Below are positions 23,555 to 36,900 of a stretch of 64,000 bases of DNA, piece after piece. The notes beneath the pieces were generated by a model. It did no database searches. It was not told the DNA's origin and saw only the letters and a list, made by a program, of their open reading frames with translations. Every line of letters starts with the position of its first letter. Position 1 is the stretch's first letter. This stretch comes from Cantharellus purpuraceus. Its lineage: Eukaryota > Basidiomycota > Agaricomycetes > Cantharellales > Hydnaceae. The position numbers and the translations under genes are program-made. The stretch covers positions 83,208-147,207 of the forward strand of contig JALBUN010000028.1 of assembly GCA_025174535.1 (NCBI GenBank). The letters are read 5' to 3'.

Positions 23555-25385
23555 TCATTGTTGCTTGCAGTCCTGAGGATCAACATTGCCGGCGCCGGCG
23601 CCTTGGTTGCCACGGCGTGGGAGGCCGGCTCGGCGCGTACGGGGCGGTAAATCGTCCTGAAGCGACAAGGAAAAGGTGTCAGGTTCGGAAGACAACATGA
23701 ACATGAGTGGATGGATAAAGAACGTGCGTGCGGGGAGGTGGGAAGAAATGGTACGTGTAATGAAGAATATCATCAATTAGTGTAAGTATCAGTCGGAAAG
23801 TGTTATCACTATGCCAGAGGAGATTCCTATGAGCCGAATGTAATGCGCATACGCGATGAGAAGATAACCAGGGGAAAAAAAAAATAATTGTGGCGCAATT
23901 TCAACGATTAAATCAAGGGAAATAACCCACCTCCTCAATATCCTCATCCTCATCGTCCTCGTCATCTTCAAACTCCTCAAGATCCTCATCGTCTTCAGAA
24001 TCGAGGCCCATATCATCATACTCCAACGCTTTCCCAGTAAAGTAGTCAATGGCACGCGGAATGATCTAGAGATATCCGAGTTGAAAATTTTGAGAAAATT
24101 GTATGAAATAATGTATCAGTCGACGTACCCTCTCCTTCATATCTTCTCCAATTTGATAATCCAACTCAAGCCTCTCTTCGAGGTCCTCCAGCTCTTCTTC
24201 ATCGACGTCGCCGTTCTCAAGAGCGTCCTCAGCAGGTGGCACGGGCGGTGCAAAGAAGTTAAAGAATGATTCTGTTGGGTGAGCTTTGCGGATGAGCCGG
24301 GTCCGATTTGTGTCTGTAACGTCATGATTATAAATCGGATAGCACAACAGCGGCGTCATCGCAGCTCACTCTTATTCCTCTGCTTCTTGATTTCAAAGCT
24401 CTTTGTCAGATCCTTGTCTTCTTTCCATTGGATCTCACACCCCGTTGCGTGGTCATAGACAAAGTCTCCTTCGTAGCCAAGCTCGTTACGGTAGACGTAC
24501 GTTTTTGTCAACACAGAATTGGTGAAGAACTCGTTCTCAATGAAGTGAAAGATGAGCTTGAACCCTAACGCCGAGGAGTCGGCCCCTGTCTTATCGCCAT
24601 CTTCAGGGAGGTATGATACGCGAATGTCGGTAAGGTTCCTTAGCGCCTCGGCGTCCCGTTCAGTGATTAGGTCACTGATTCCTACGTGATTCCGCAATGC
24701 GGTGAGCCAGAACTCGGGGATGCCTGCTCCTGGATTGGTAGGAGTGATGTTCGAGGAGATGGTCGTGGCATCGGGAGATGGAAGAGCAGTATGGGATGGG
24801 TCGTCCTTAAGTGACTGTGCCTCCCCAGCCGCGATCTCCTCTGGCATTGGAGCAGAATGGCCCAACGTTATTTGTAACCGGCGATCAAACAAGGGAGAGT
24901 ATAGTGCGAGGTACTATAAAACGTGGTGAGCAAAAAAACGAATTAAATACAAGTAGACGCCATCGTCCCACCTTGCGCTCAAGCTCCAAAACCTCCTTTT
25001 TGTGCTCCTTTTGAAGCTTGGTATATTCGACCTGGACACCCTTGAGAGCCTCCACATTGCGCTTGACCTCAAGGGGAAGACTCTCGATGTACCCTGAACT
25101 CTTTCCGACGAGGTTGTTGAGCTTGCCTTGCACGAGCTGAGTGAGGATAGCCTGTTGTTGTGGACCGAGACTACTGATCCCACCTGTGCCACCATTGTTA
25201 GCTCCCCGTCCAGGCGTTGGGGAAGGCGGTTCGTCATCCCCATCGTCTTCACCACCCTCCTGGATATCAGGGACGGTGGGACGCGAAAGCTGCTGTGTGA
25301 TGGGCGCAGCAGTCAACGGTGTATTTTGTGGAGTTGGAGCAGCAATGGAGGATTGAGTAGGCGGTATATTAACGTTTGAGCTCAT
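23555..25385 (-). CDS. NAP1: Nucleosome assembly protein 1 (NAP1), CaaX-terminated
   Basis: Histone H2A/H2B chaperone and nuclear shuttling factor. Exons on the minus strand are 25385-24972, 24913-24370, 24313-24129, 24065-23931 and 23656-23555, giving 459 residues in one consistent frame. The N-terminal about 90 residues are disordered. Then come the dimerisation helix (LPLEVKRNVEALKGVQVEYTK) and the NAP fold with IPEFWLTALRNHVGISDLI, TKTYVYRN, CEIQWKEDKDLT, and ESFFNFFAPP. The acidic C-terminal domain (EDLEERLELDY, then a Glu/Asp run) ends in GNVDPQDCKQQ. The final Cys-Lys-Gln-Gln matches the CKQQ CaaX box of animal NAP1L1, so farnesylation is plausible. The last intron (274 nt) is long for this window but is needed to reach this terminus. 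No damage seen. Confidence 0.93.
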
Positions 25386-25900
25386 CGTAGATGGTAGACA
25401 GAAGGAAGTATGGGTGCTGGGATAAAAAACCTAAAGATTATTTGGCTGGTGTCCAGAGTCATCCATGGCACCAAACAGCACCACACTCGCCCAGTCTGGA
25501 AAACGATACTCCACGGGAGGCAGTAAGCCTATACAACTGTGAGATGCATGGTAAATGGCTCGACAGGGTCGAATTGTTGAGGTACAACTCCATCATGGAA
25601 ATAGGAGTGGTCACACGATCTTCATTGACGAAAACTGCAATAGCAGGTACTTTGGCAACCATCATCTGAGGCCAACTTTGGAGTTTACCAGAGACATAAA
25701 ATTCACGAGGCTTTTTAGTTGCGTTTCCGAATAACCCGAGAGATTAGTGTACAGGAAATTACCATAACATCATCCATGTGCCGCTCAATGAGATCCGCAT
25801 GCAAATGCAGTAGCTATCTATTCGAATTAGGATACAGGAATATAGCGTAGTATGAAAAATTCTGGGAAAGTAGCAGGTGCGTGACATAGATGAACCCTCA
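25386..25900. other. Intergenic; 5' region of NAP1 and 3' flank of the Cys-rich gene
   Basis: No supportable coding sequence. It includes the promoter side of the minus-strand NAP1 gene. Confidence 0.5.
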
Positions 25901-26203
25901 TCAAGACCCCGAAGATCTCGTGTGTGATTTGACTCCTCGTTGCAGTGGCTGCACAAACTCTAGATCAATCCCTTCCTCGGCCATCAAGAACTTTTCGCAT
26001 TCAAAGCATGGCATCGTATGCTGAACATCCATCACTTTCTGTTCTCCGGGATCGACACATTGACTATGCTCTTTGCACACGGCTGGGTGGTTAATTGAAG
26101 CCGTGCAATGTCGTGATCTGCAGTCCGTGTGAGATAACGCAGAAGGTTTGAAGCCATATCCACAAGTGCAGAGCGCGGTACCATAGGTTGTGATTTCACA
26201 CAT
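25901..26203 (-). CDS. Small Cys/His-rich hypothetical protein
   Basis: Single-exon, 100-residue frame from ATG 26203 to the stop at 25901. Starts MCEITTYGTALCTCGYG and contains about ten Cys in a spaced pattern (C-x-C, DC-x5-C, VC, QC, MPCFEC), with His between them. The pattern suggests metal binding. It resembles the fungus-restricted small proteins that begin MCEI and end their core with CxxC; that resemblance is from memory. No signal peptide or TM segment. Function unknown. The frame could be chance, but the Cys spacing argues for a real gene. Confidence 0.55.
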   Translation of the reverse strand: MCEITTYGTALCTCGYGFKPSALSHTDCRSRHCTASINHPAVCKEHSQCVDPGEQKVMDVQHTMPCFECEKFLMAEEGIDLEFVQPLQRGVKSHTRSSGS

Positions 26204-27223
26204 GCAGGTAAATCGCCGCGGGTCGCACTGTTATTCTTCATAATATGTCAACGCCACAGACAGTGAAATACAACGACAAAACCGACAGTATTAAACGTGT
26301 GAAGTATGGATGTTCCGAATGAATATTACACTCTATACTCATGTCTCAGAAAATGATAATGGCTGCAGTGGTTAATTCGTGCTCACCTTGGACAAAAAAA
26401 AACCGCAAACACAGAGTTTGGATGCACTATAGTATTTCGTAGCAATGATTTTGGGGGAGCAGATAATTAGGAGTTTGAGTAGCGAATCGACTCCGATTTT
26501 GTTAATATTCCACGCTGGAACCTCGAGGTCGTGCGGGGACATACAGGGGTACCATCAGTACGTATATCATGACTGTGGACATAAGCTGGCATGTTATTGA
26601 CAGAAAATGGATGGCTAATCGCCAGCCGGGAATGAGCAAGGCAATTAGATGGAATCAATGTCTTTGCCACGCAATGCACCAGCGGCCATCAGTGTACGAA
26701 TATAAGCATAGTCGACCGGGGCTTGGGACAGGGGAAACCAGAGGTACTACCATTAGTCAAGATATAATATGACACTTACTACTGAAACCGACAAATTGCT
26801 GTATGTCTATCGGCACGAGTCAAGTTATAGTTCAAGTTCAAAACCATCAGTTGACCTAAAAAGTAAAAGGCTAAGGCTAAGGCTGCCACCGGTAATCTGG
26901 CGCAGTCCGATCGGCATCTCCTGCGGAAGATTATGCAAGTTCATGATGAAAAACACTCGTAAGCCATGCATAGTATTCAATATGGCGCCGGAATGTATCA
27001 CAATATTGGACGATACATTCTCTCCTTATGTATACGGGGATGCAAAATCAATACAAACAGAATCACAGTAGTAATCACAGGGCATTTCGCTAAGTTACAC
27101 CAAACAGAAGTACCACGAGCCGTCAAGTATATCACAGGGATCCGGCAGAGTTGTTGCAAATCGATAACTTAATAGATTACTATAATTGGACGTGCACAGA
27201 TCCAATGCCGCCAAAATTGAAGG
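26204..27223. other. Intergenic, no gene seen
   Basis: About 1 kb with only short frames lacking motifs. No repeat or RNA gene recognised. Confidence 0.5.
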
Positions 27224-29796
27224 CTAAAACGTGATAACACGCTTGGCTTGCGTGGTTGGGCGCTCCTTCTTCGTTGGTTCTCCCAGTGTACACTGAGAAT
27301 GGACGGCATCAGCGCTAACCTTCACGACCTCTCCCGTAATAGGCAGTTCCTCCCGAGTGGTGTTGCTCCCATGATCTGCATGCTTTGCTGCAGGTGCATC
27401 GGGTGCGTCCGTAACTACCCAGAGTGGTGTCTCTGTCTGGATGCCAGGCCCTGAGGGCGAGATATGGGAGTACTCCGGATGGGTAATGGTTATTGCTATA
27501 ATGTACTGCGAATAGGAGGCATGTGTGTTTTGAATCTGTGGAGGATCAGAGTGTGACACTTACTTCGCACCTGGGCGGGAAAGTGAGCACTAATTAACAT
27601 TATACGAGACACGCACCCCATATACTTGTAACGGAAACTCGGTGGTACTCCATGAGTAACACGCACGTCACCATCCAGGCGTATAACATCCTCGACCTCA
27701 CTACCTTTGTCAAGATCTTCCAGGGAAGGTGGAGGAGAAGGCGTTCGCGGTCGCTTGCCGCCATCATCTTCCCTATTATCGGCCACAAGGCTCTTGTCAG
27801 CCTCAGCTATAGTGGTGCCATCGTCCGTTGGCACTTTCGTATCACTTTCCCCCGACACTGAAGGCTCTGGCTCTCGCTCAGCGGCGGCGAAAGGCTGATG
27901 TAATGGCGTATGAGCGGCTCGTCGAGTGATAGTAGATACCTGACTGACAGTAATCTTCTCTTGACGGGCCATTGATGAAGGAAGCTCGGGCCTCAGCCTT
28001 GGCATCTTATCATCTGACGGTGGTCCATCATCTGTTCGCCATATTCTCCCTTGCGACAGTCTTACGAGATTCCGATTACGGCGTGCCGAATTGCGCGGTC
28101 GAAGCACGTCTGGCCCATACATCTCTGAGCGAATGAACACGACGTCGAATGAGTCCGGGTGACTAAGGGCCTGTAAAGCTGCAGAAGAGGTAGACCAGAG
28201 AAGAAGTCCAAATCTGGCGGTTTGACCAGGCGCGTAAACTTCTGGTGTTTGCACACCAAGCTAGAGCAACGCAGGAATACATGAGGACAAGGAAGAGAGG
28301 AATTGCATGTGTTTCAAGAACATACAATCCCTTCCACTTCGATCTTTTCATCCCTGAATCGCCCTCGTCCACCAAATGGAGTGAGTGTCCATCCACCCAC
28401 AACCTCTCGTCGGGAGGGCCAGTCCTCGCGGGTAGGAATGAATGGGAAAGGGACTGCCTCGCGAGGAAGCGGTCGTGCTCTAGGGTAATAAGCGAATGTC
28501 ATATCTAATCTGGTTACCGGTCTACATTATCGTGGCACGAGAGAGAAATTAGAACCACTCACGCGCGGTTGATGCTCCACATGTCATCATACTTGACGTC
28601 AATACCAACAGAGTATGTTACACGACCGTCGAAGCCTCCTACTTTGTGGATGCTACTCGTCGCTAAGGGTCTACAGTTATATAGGTGCAACAAGTGGTTG
28701 AAGGAACATACGAGGCAAGAATACCCGAGCAGAACCCTTTGGCGACTAAGGTGAGTCTTTACCTTGTTCTTAGTTGAAGAGATGAATACCTCTCGTTCTA
28801 CCTCTTCGATCGGAAGGTCGACTGGAACATCTTGAGGCAGTGAAGGAAACTCAAACGGCTAAGTGTGTCAGAAAAGATTCCTCAAAAGCAAACGTCTGTA
28901 ACCTGCAGGTCTACTTACAAATATGTAACTCCCTGGCGGCAGTTTTCCCTTGAAACCGACTACGGATGTGGTCGTGCCCTCAGAAGTTGGCAACCCTTTG
29001 GATCTTTTCCATAAATTTGCATGGTATTGAAATAATGGAGCGCCCGTGATTTCCAGGACGCTCTCTGCCTTTGCAAATAACTACGCTCGTCAAATGATGA
29101 GTGTTCCTTGGCATTCATTAACAAAGGTTTGTACCCAGACATCAATAGATGCTACGTTTGTTGGCTTCGTGAGTAGTAATAGGACTTCACCTTGAACCCT
29201 TGCTGCCGGGATAAGAATGCGCATAAGTAGCAGGCCTTGACAGGAGCATCCGTTTACCTTACCATCGCTAAAGTATCGCGGCAGACGCGATTGAGGAGTG
29301 GCAAAACTGTATAAAATAAGGGACAGCCATGGCCCTGTCTCAGGATCACTGAGGGATGAAGCATGTGCGGCGGTGAAATTCCCAAGGTAGTCCAGGGCAA
29401 CACGTTCCGTCCCTTCTATATCATCAGGAGGCGGGGGATCGCTACGATACCATTTAGGAACGCCTAAGCGAGACACCTCTGCGCGCCGTCGTTTGGGGAT
29501 GCGGCTCCCGCCCAAAATGCTATAGAAGCTGGCTATGCTCTCTGCAATAGAACGCAGGGAACGAATGGAGGCTCCACTCGACGAGCGGATCGATGCGGCA
29601 TATTTCTTGATACCCTTGCCTGAGCTGAGTGAAAGCTCGTTGGGTGGCTCGATACCACGGCCGGCGTTGTTCTTTGAAAGTACGTCACGAAGGAGAGACA
29701 TTGTCTCCCACTATCATGCAAGGATTCAATGAGTACTCTGAGGAGCCTACTCCACGCGGGTACCTTCGGGATCTCAGGCGCTTCAAGATCGTACAT
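27224..29796 (-). CDS. Arrestin-like (alpha-arrestin) adaptor protein
   Basis: Probable cytosolic adaptor of the fungal arrestin-like family, which commonly recruits ubiquitin ligases to membrane cargo. The arrestin N-fold is seen as VQGEVLLLLTKPTNVASIDVWVQLFAK, followed by TGAPLFQYHANLW and the diagnostic KGKLPPGSYIFPFEFPSLP strand. Next come a second beta region (GGFDGRVTYSVGIDVKYDD), a long disordered Ser/Pro/Asp section (27700-27990) with charged runs, and a last exon with YIIAITITHPEYSHISPSGP. The usual start would be MSLLRDVLS at 29701. However, a 53-nt GT-AG intron (29711-29763) joins it in frame to an upstream exon with MYDLEAPEIPK starting at 29796, so I extend to there. At least seven exons. 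No PPxY motif was noticed, which weakens the ligase-adaptor inference. Confidence 0.72.
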
Positions 29797-30270
29797 CTGA
29801 TGCTCATTGATAACCGCCTCCCGGTCTAATATTAGTTTGAATTTGCTGGTGAGGGCCTGAGGTACTAGTTGGGGCGTGGTAGCCGTCGTCGATTTCCTAT
29901 TTGAAACCGTTGATCAGGTACAGAATTCAGTTTTGCTCGTGTTCACTGGCCTCATCAAGCGTACCAGCCATTTGGACTCAGTGACGCAGAAATATTGCTG
30001 AAAGTATGCTCCCTGACTGTAAGAATTCTCCGGAAAAAGGGTTGAAGTGCAATTGTTAGTGATGTAATATAATGCATTGACTTCTGTCATCGAACAAGCT
30101 GGGAAGAGCTAGTTAGACTCATGAAGTCCATAGCAGGTATCAAGTTGAATTGTATGCCTGCCCTTCCAACTATACAAACGCCTGAGAAATATCCTTCACC
30201 TTAGACCCATGTACTGTGTCAGTCCTATAGGATGCTTTATGCCCAGCGGAAGCTAGGCACGTGCTGATCC
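29797..30270. other. Intergenic, head of arrestin-like gene / tail of aldo-keto reductase
   Basis: No gene recognised; presumably the promoter of the minus-strand arrestin-like gene and the 3' UTR of the reductase. Confidence 0.5.
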
Positions 30271-31730
30271 TCAATTGGGCAACGGCGAATCCACCTGTAT
30301 CATGTTCATATGGAACTCTGTATAACGTGGGACCTCCATGACACCACTGGCAATTGCTGCCTTTCGTATACTTTCGCTTTCTTCGGGAGTGAGCTTGACA
30401 TGCACAGCTTCCGCGTTTTGTTCCAGATACTATCCAGGAATTAACGGCGAGCACATGAGCACTCGCAGGGAAATCAGTAATCGTAGCGTACTTTTATAGT
30501 CCGCGTTCCAGGAATTGGAATAATATCATCTCCTTGTGCTAGCAGCCATGCCAAACTGACTTGGCTTGCGGTCGCATTGTGCCGTTCGGCTATAGCCTTT
30601 ACCTCGTCTAAAACAGCCAACATCTTTGGGAAGTCTTCATCTGAGAACCTATCAAATTGCACGACTTAACCTTAACTCTAAACATACAGACGCAGAGAAG
30701 CCAGCAAATACCTAGGCAAGCTGTGTCGCATATCATCTTGGGCGATATCAGCGCGAGCTTTCTGATCAAAGGGTTGTGTGAATTAAGATACAGTGTGGGA
30801 GAATAAGTGTACACTAACAAATTTCCCGGCTAGGATTCCACGCCCCAGGGGGGAATATGCAACAATTGGAATTCCTAGTTCGCGTGCAGTGGCGAGGAGG
30901 CCAACTCGTGGGTCGGGGCTCTCTATATCGAGTGTGAATGGCGAATATTCAACCTGGACGGCGGCTATCGGATGTACTGCATGTGCACGACGCAGCACAG
31001 CTGGCGACGGTTCCGAAAGACCGATGTATTTGATTTTACCTTCCCTTTTCAAAAGATCAAAATTGGCTGGCGGTAGAGAAGGGCATAATACAGACTTGAC
31101 GAGTTCAGCCAGTGCAGCCACTGTTTCTTCAATGGGAACTTTTGGATCCACCCTAAAAAATATAATTATGCGCCAGGATTTTAAAAAGTATATAATCATA
31201 CCTATGAGCGTAATATAAATCAATGTAGTCGACTCCTAGACGTTTCGCCGATTTCTCAAATGCACTTCGAACATATGCGGAATCGCCCCTGATCGACATG
31301 TCTGCTTGATAGCCGAACTTGGTGGCTAGGAATATAGAGCTTCGTTTGCCAGATCTTGCAAACCATTTCCCTATCAGCTCTTCGCTGTCTGCATAGATGT
31401 CGGCGCTGTGAACATGCGATTCAACTCTCTGCGTTAAAAGTGAACTCGGTATAACTAGCCTATCCCAGTGCGTAATACCAAGTTCACATGCACGATCAAG
31501 GACCTAATCGGACGGACTCGCATAAGGATGAATCACTAGGATGCTGCTCAATGCGCACTTACCTTCAAGCGGTCCTCGTCTGTCTGATCGGCAGAGCCAC
31601 TTTGAAATATCAGCATTTGTTTAGCGTGGGAGCTTACGCACGGGACTCACTAGAACGTGCTGATGCCCATGGCGCCCCAGCCGATGGCAGAAACATTTAC
31701 ATCTCCAATCTTGCGAGTTGGGTAAGGCAT
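30271..31730 (-). CDS. Aldo-keto reductase (AKR13/YakC-like)
   Basis: Cytosolic NADPH-dependent carbonyl reductase with a TIM barrel. Starts [24 protein letters not shown] at 31730. The catalytic tetrad can be followed: Asp and Tyr in [11 protein letters not shown], Lys in FLATKFG, His in DLYYAHRVD. Later landmarks are [85 protein letters not shown], and the C-terminal [19 protein letters not shown]. Total length is close to the usual 330-345 residues. One intron (31406-31459) uses a GC donor: exon ...GGGATAG then GCTAGT, acceptor CACAG. This alone gives WDSADIY; a GT alternative would leave a TAG in frame. The gene appears intact. Confidence 0.88.
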
Positions 31731-33940
31731 TGTGAATCGCTTTCTCTTGACTATGCTGGCGGTTTATAGGAAGACTGCTGGATGGTTACGCAATCGATAT
31801 AACCTCAACCCCGCTTACACGTGACTGCCAGTGAGTAAGCTTGAACCTTGAGCTTGAATGGTTCCTGTCAACATGGCAATACTAGCTGGCATAGGCTGTA
31901 TCCGGTGTTTAAGAAGTGCATCCCGCTTTGTCGGGGATATGATGACTAATATAAGAGTGCTGATTAACCAGACCTTCAGAGACTAGACATGCAGGCAAAA
32001 TGCAAAGCTTCGTGTTGGCTTGCGAGAATATCATTGCTAGAAAGCAATTGTACTTGCTGGGCAGATAAAGCTAGTGGTCGGTGTTGAACGGTGACGCGAT
32101 ATTTAACCGCGAGTTTGATACAGTTTAGTCAGCGGAGTCTGGACAAAGGGCGGGATTTGTGGACTCGTTCTCGAACTATCACCACGAATCCCAGAATCCA
32201 CACGCATTATATTATCGATCTTCCACTGTGTTTGACAGTCGAAGCGCCCTCGAGCGTCAGCGGCACATCGGGATTCAATCTGGTTCTGAACTTCGGCCCT
32301 GAGATCTCCACGGCCCGCAGAACCAGCGCATCTTAGATACTCTTTTAGTACTAAATTGTCCAGATCAATCATTGAGAACACTTCATTTATGCAACTTCAA
32401 TTTCTTGTTTATTTACCATTCGTCTATACGGTACTCATATTATCCGTCGTGCTTCATACCATTCTCAGCACCTCTCATAGTACACTACGCACGCCCGCTC
32501 TGCAGGCGGTTGTGGCAGAAGAAGAGTCTACGCTGGAGGCCTCTTCCCATCACCATTCGCCCTATACTTGCTAGATCCTCAGTGCCCCTGTTGTAGTCAG
32601 ACGTTATTGAGGCTGCTGGCCTGGCATTGGACCTGGCAATTGGAAGCGTCGAGAGCCCAGATTGCTTGTTGTCAAACCGTAATTGATTCTATTTTCGCTT
32701 CCCGAGTCTCCTCTTCATAGATTGAAGTGTCTGGTATTGAAACAAGTATTACAATGCTGATGGGAAGCCGAGATTTTCCCACATGCATTGTGAGAACATA
32801 TTACGCAGTGCATACAAAGTATTTCCGCTCCAAAAGGACCTGGGTATCCAATGGCAGCATCAGTTTTATAAGCGTAAGTTGCATCATCGTTTCTCCTGCC
32901 GGGGCAATATACAATATCAACATTCCACGTTGATACGTTGCTACCACAGCTTTTCGGAGAACAGTCCATATAAGTACAGCGGACACTAGATCATGATCTC
33001 GCACCTGCGCTACACTCAGCTGTCCAAAAGGGTCAGATAAAACATTATACACAGGAAGATTGGAGAATAAGACCCATGTCAAGTCGTATTCCTCAAGTTC
33101 AGCATGCAGTCCTCAAGTATGACGTCTAAGCTACCGCTAGCATTCGACAGGGGTGGACGGATACTGTCACAAAGACTCAGCAATCAGTGATTCGGGCACG
33201 CAAGAAGTATAGCTTTAAGGGGAACTTTCGTCATCCAAGCACCGACGCTAGTATTATGATATTAACATAAAGGTTCCAACCGGAGTCTATGGTTATTATT
33301 TTTTGAAACAGTCAATGCACCATCCAGGCTAGTATTTCTACCATAAAATGGCCTATTTTGATTGTACGTCCATCGGTACTTGTTTAATCTCTAAGAGGCT
33401 TCATGTCGCGAAGCACATTTGGGCGCTTATCCTCTCATGTAGATCTGAAATCACTCACTCTGCATCAGAGACCAAGGCCGCCGAACACAAGAAAATAGAT
33501 CAGCGACGCAAATTCGGCCGTCGGAGGTTACCATAATGTGGATCAATAACCCCTTATTTCTCAATAACTCCAGGGAGTCACCCGGAGCGCCGGCTTAGAT
33601 AGTATTGTCGTTATCGTTTCGTTGGCAGCGCCCGTCCCAAAGTACATCGGGGGGTCAACTTGACGCATCATTTTAGGCAACCCCTGATTCTACCCGGACA
33701 TAAAATACAAGATGCGAAGACTCGCTGTTTGCCTGCACCCCTTTTGCCTTTTCCTCCAGCGCGCAGGTCGTAGTAATCTTATTCCTTTTCTCCACTGAGT
33801 GCGAGCAGGCTCGTAGTAATCGTAATCTTCGTCTTCAAGTCCTTCGTTTTTCTCAAATATTTTCACGCTCAACGACACTCATTACTTCAAACACTTTAAC
33901 GAGGCCTTTGTGATCGACAACTTTGACTACTACTTACGAG
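31731..33940. other. Intergenic, about 2.2 kb, no supportable gene
   Basis: Small frames on both strands lack motifs. It should contain divergent promoters for the reductase (-) and secreted paralogue B (+). No clear repeat found. Confidence 0.5.
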
Positions 33941-36900
33941 ATGTTGCCATTGACGTTTGTATTGATGGCTGTGGTCGTTGTTTCGACACGTGCCAACGAT
34001 TGGGCTGTCCCCTGCACTTCTGGCTCATGCGGATATGACTGGTTAGGGGATGGGAACCAAACTGCCTCTTCTTCCATGATGCTCGTAAGTGACTATTCTC
34101 TACGACCTCGTCAGCGGATCATTTATGACATGTAGATGGGTCCTAACCAAGTCCTGTCTGGTGGGTATAAATGCTGCACTGTTTATTTCCATTGATCCAA
34201 TTTCGTCTCTTCAGATATTACTCCTGCTGCCGGTTGGCAAGTTATGGGTTGTAATCCGAACTGGTCCAGTGGAGCACACAACATTACTATGGTGTGCTCG
34301 GGGACGCCTCAACAGATGGCCAACTGTAATCACCTTTATGATAACGGCGGCGCAGAAAACACAGTCGTCCGACTTCCTCAGCACGTGCGTTATTCCGTCG
34401 CTCTCGGAGATACAGGCTAAGATATATGAATAGTGTGGAGTTGGTCCATTTGCTCGCGTTCAATCAATATTCAAGCCCGCAGACCAGTCTGTGCCGCACA
34501 ATATTACTAGGCGCGATGGCGCTTCTAGCGACTCGAGTCAGGCCGTGAGGGGTCTGACACTTGGCTATGACTTTTCGCAGGTCCCCCCATCGTGCGTCCT
34601 TCACTTTATGACCATGTTATCCATGTACTTACAGCCCACCGTGATATCTTACATACAGACGAGGCACGCTTTCACTCTCGATTGTTTCAGCTAATTCTGG
34701 AGTCAAGCCTCTAACGCGTCGACACATGGATATACTCCATAAACGAGGCCGTAGTCGTATGCTTGCTCAACGTGGACTGTTCGATGATTGTGCGTCATTA
34801 TTTTCTCCCAATCTCGCACTCAGGCTCTAATCTGTCTTGGGTGAACGTTTGCTACGGATCAGTCACGAGTGGTGCGCATGTTGTCCACTTTTAATCGTCA
34901 TGTTCTTATGAATGGTACATAGCATTCGGCGACGCGACTTCCGCTGTGGGAAATGGTATGTCTTCCGTTATGTATTCGACTTACTGGACTGCAACTGCAA
35001 CTAACACTGTTGCACATAGTTGCTTCTAATGTTAAGTCAGAGGCCCAGCAGGTTACTTCGGCGGTCGCATCTGTGGCTACTAATGTGGCATCCCACGCCG
35101 AATCTGTGGTCAGCCAGGCAACTTCGGCAGTCCAATCCGTCGCTAGCCAGGCGGCTCAATGTAATCACTTTTCTCAACGATCACATGTTTATCCGCTTAC
35201 CTTCTGCCTACTTCAGCCCTCAAAAATCTCAACAAGACTCAAGACACTGGGAATATTCCGATTACGCTCCACGACAGCTTTCCTCTGATTGATGCGACGA
35301 TTGGTTGCGGAAGCAACTCGGCGAGCCTGAAGATTGACATGGACGCAGAAATGGATGTGACAGTTGATTTTGGATACACCATTGCTGGGTCGCTGATACC
35401 GCCCAAGCTTCAGGATGTATGTACTAGCCACGAGATTCATAACTCGCTCTCTTACTAAGACACGAATGACTATAGGTGTCTGCTCATGGGGGCAAGTATT
35501 CTTGTGTTCTTGCGGGCGGGTGTGGCATGTACTGACGACACTACCTTCATTAAAGTGATGTCTGGAGATGCACTGGCCACTTTCAATATTCAGGCGCAGG
35601 CGCAGGTACACATCCACTTGCATGTATCATCGAGCATGCCTAATGACAGTATAGGGATCATTCGACACTGGCAGTCTTCAGCTGTTCAAGAGCGGCCTCC
35701 CTGGTCTCAGTGTTCCCGGTATTGTCACGCTTGGTCCTGAATTCACCATCAGCGCCGAGCTTCAGATGGTCGACCTGCAACTTGAGGCAGATATGAGTGT
35801 GACGACAGGCTTCACGCTCCCCAACCTTGATTTGGTGTTCCCCCAAAGCCACGGGAAAAGTTCAGGCACAGCACAGCCGAACGGAAACAACAGTAAGTAC
35901 TTATTGCTATGATGCTGGACCCCGCCTAATAATGTGATTGTGCCAATCAACAGCCATGAAGCTCTCCGCTGGCCCACCTCGCGTCGATGTCAGTGGCAGC
36001 ATCGTTGCACATGTCATTCCCCGTGTATGTATATGTATCGCGGATTTCGTCTCCAAAGTGTTTGCTTACAACCACGACGTAGCTGGACCTTGGCATCGAC
36101 GTGGGAAATGGCATTGCAAAGGCATCGGTGTTCATGGACGTTGACATATCTGGAACAGTGGGTTTTCAGATCAACGCTGGCTCAGCAGCCAACTCCACGA
36201 CCGTGAACCCCCCTAATGCCCCTGCTGGCATTGATAGTGGTAACTCGACTATCAACGACGACGCAACTCAGAATTCTACCGCTACCCCAGTCTCGTCCTC
36301 CGGTCAAACTGGTAGTGTTGAGAACAGTGGTAACTCGACCATCAACAACGCCGCAATCCGGAATTCTACCTCTACCCCAGTCTCGTCCTCCGCAAGTCAA
36401 CCTGGTAGTGCTAGGAGCAAGTCATTGTCTGTCAAATCAACATCCGGCGGTACCGCAACATCAGCGCCCAAGAAAACCCAAGCACCAAAGGCACCGCACA
36501 AAGCGTTAAAGCGTGCTGAGTCTATAAGCGGATGTGTCAACGTCACTGGAGCCATCACAGTCAACGGCGGACTGGATGGAGCGTTGAAGCCCTTGTTCAA
36601 CGATGCTATCACTTTTGAAATCTTCCATACTTCAAAGGAGATATTGAGCGTGAGTCATTTTATAAGCACCAAGTTTTTCTGTCGACTCATTTTGCGTTGC
36701 AGAAATGCTTTGGAAATGCTGCGTCCCGTCCCGCAGCGAGTCCTGCTGCAAAAAGATCGATACACGGGGGATCGACCGTCGCGCGTGCCTACAGATACCA
36801 TGAGGCGCGTGCGGGGAAGGGCGCTCCGCCAGCGCCCCCCAAAACCTCATCTGGAAGTACAAAGAACGAAGTCACACCGCAACAGTCCAAGGGGGACAAG

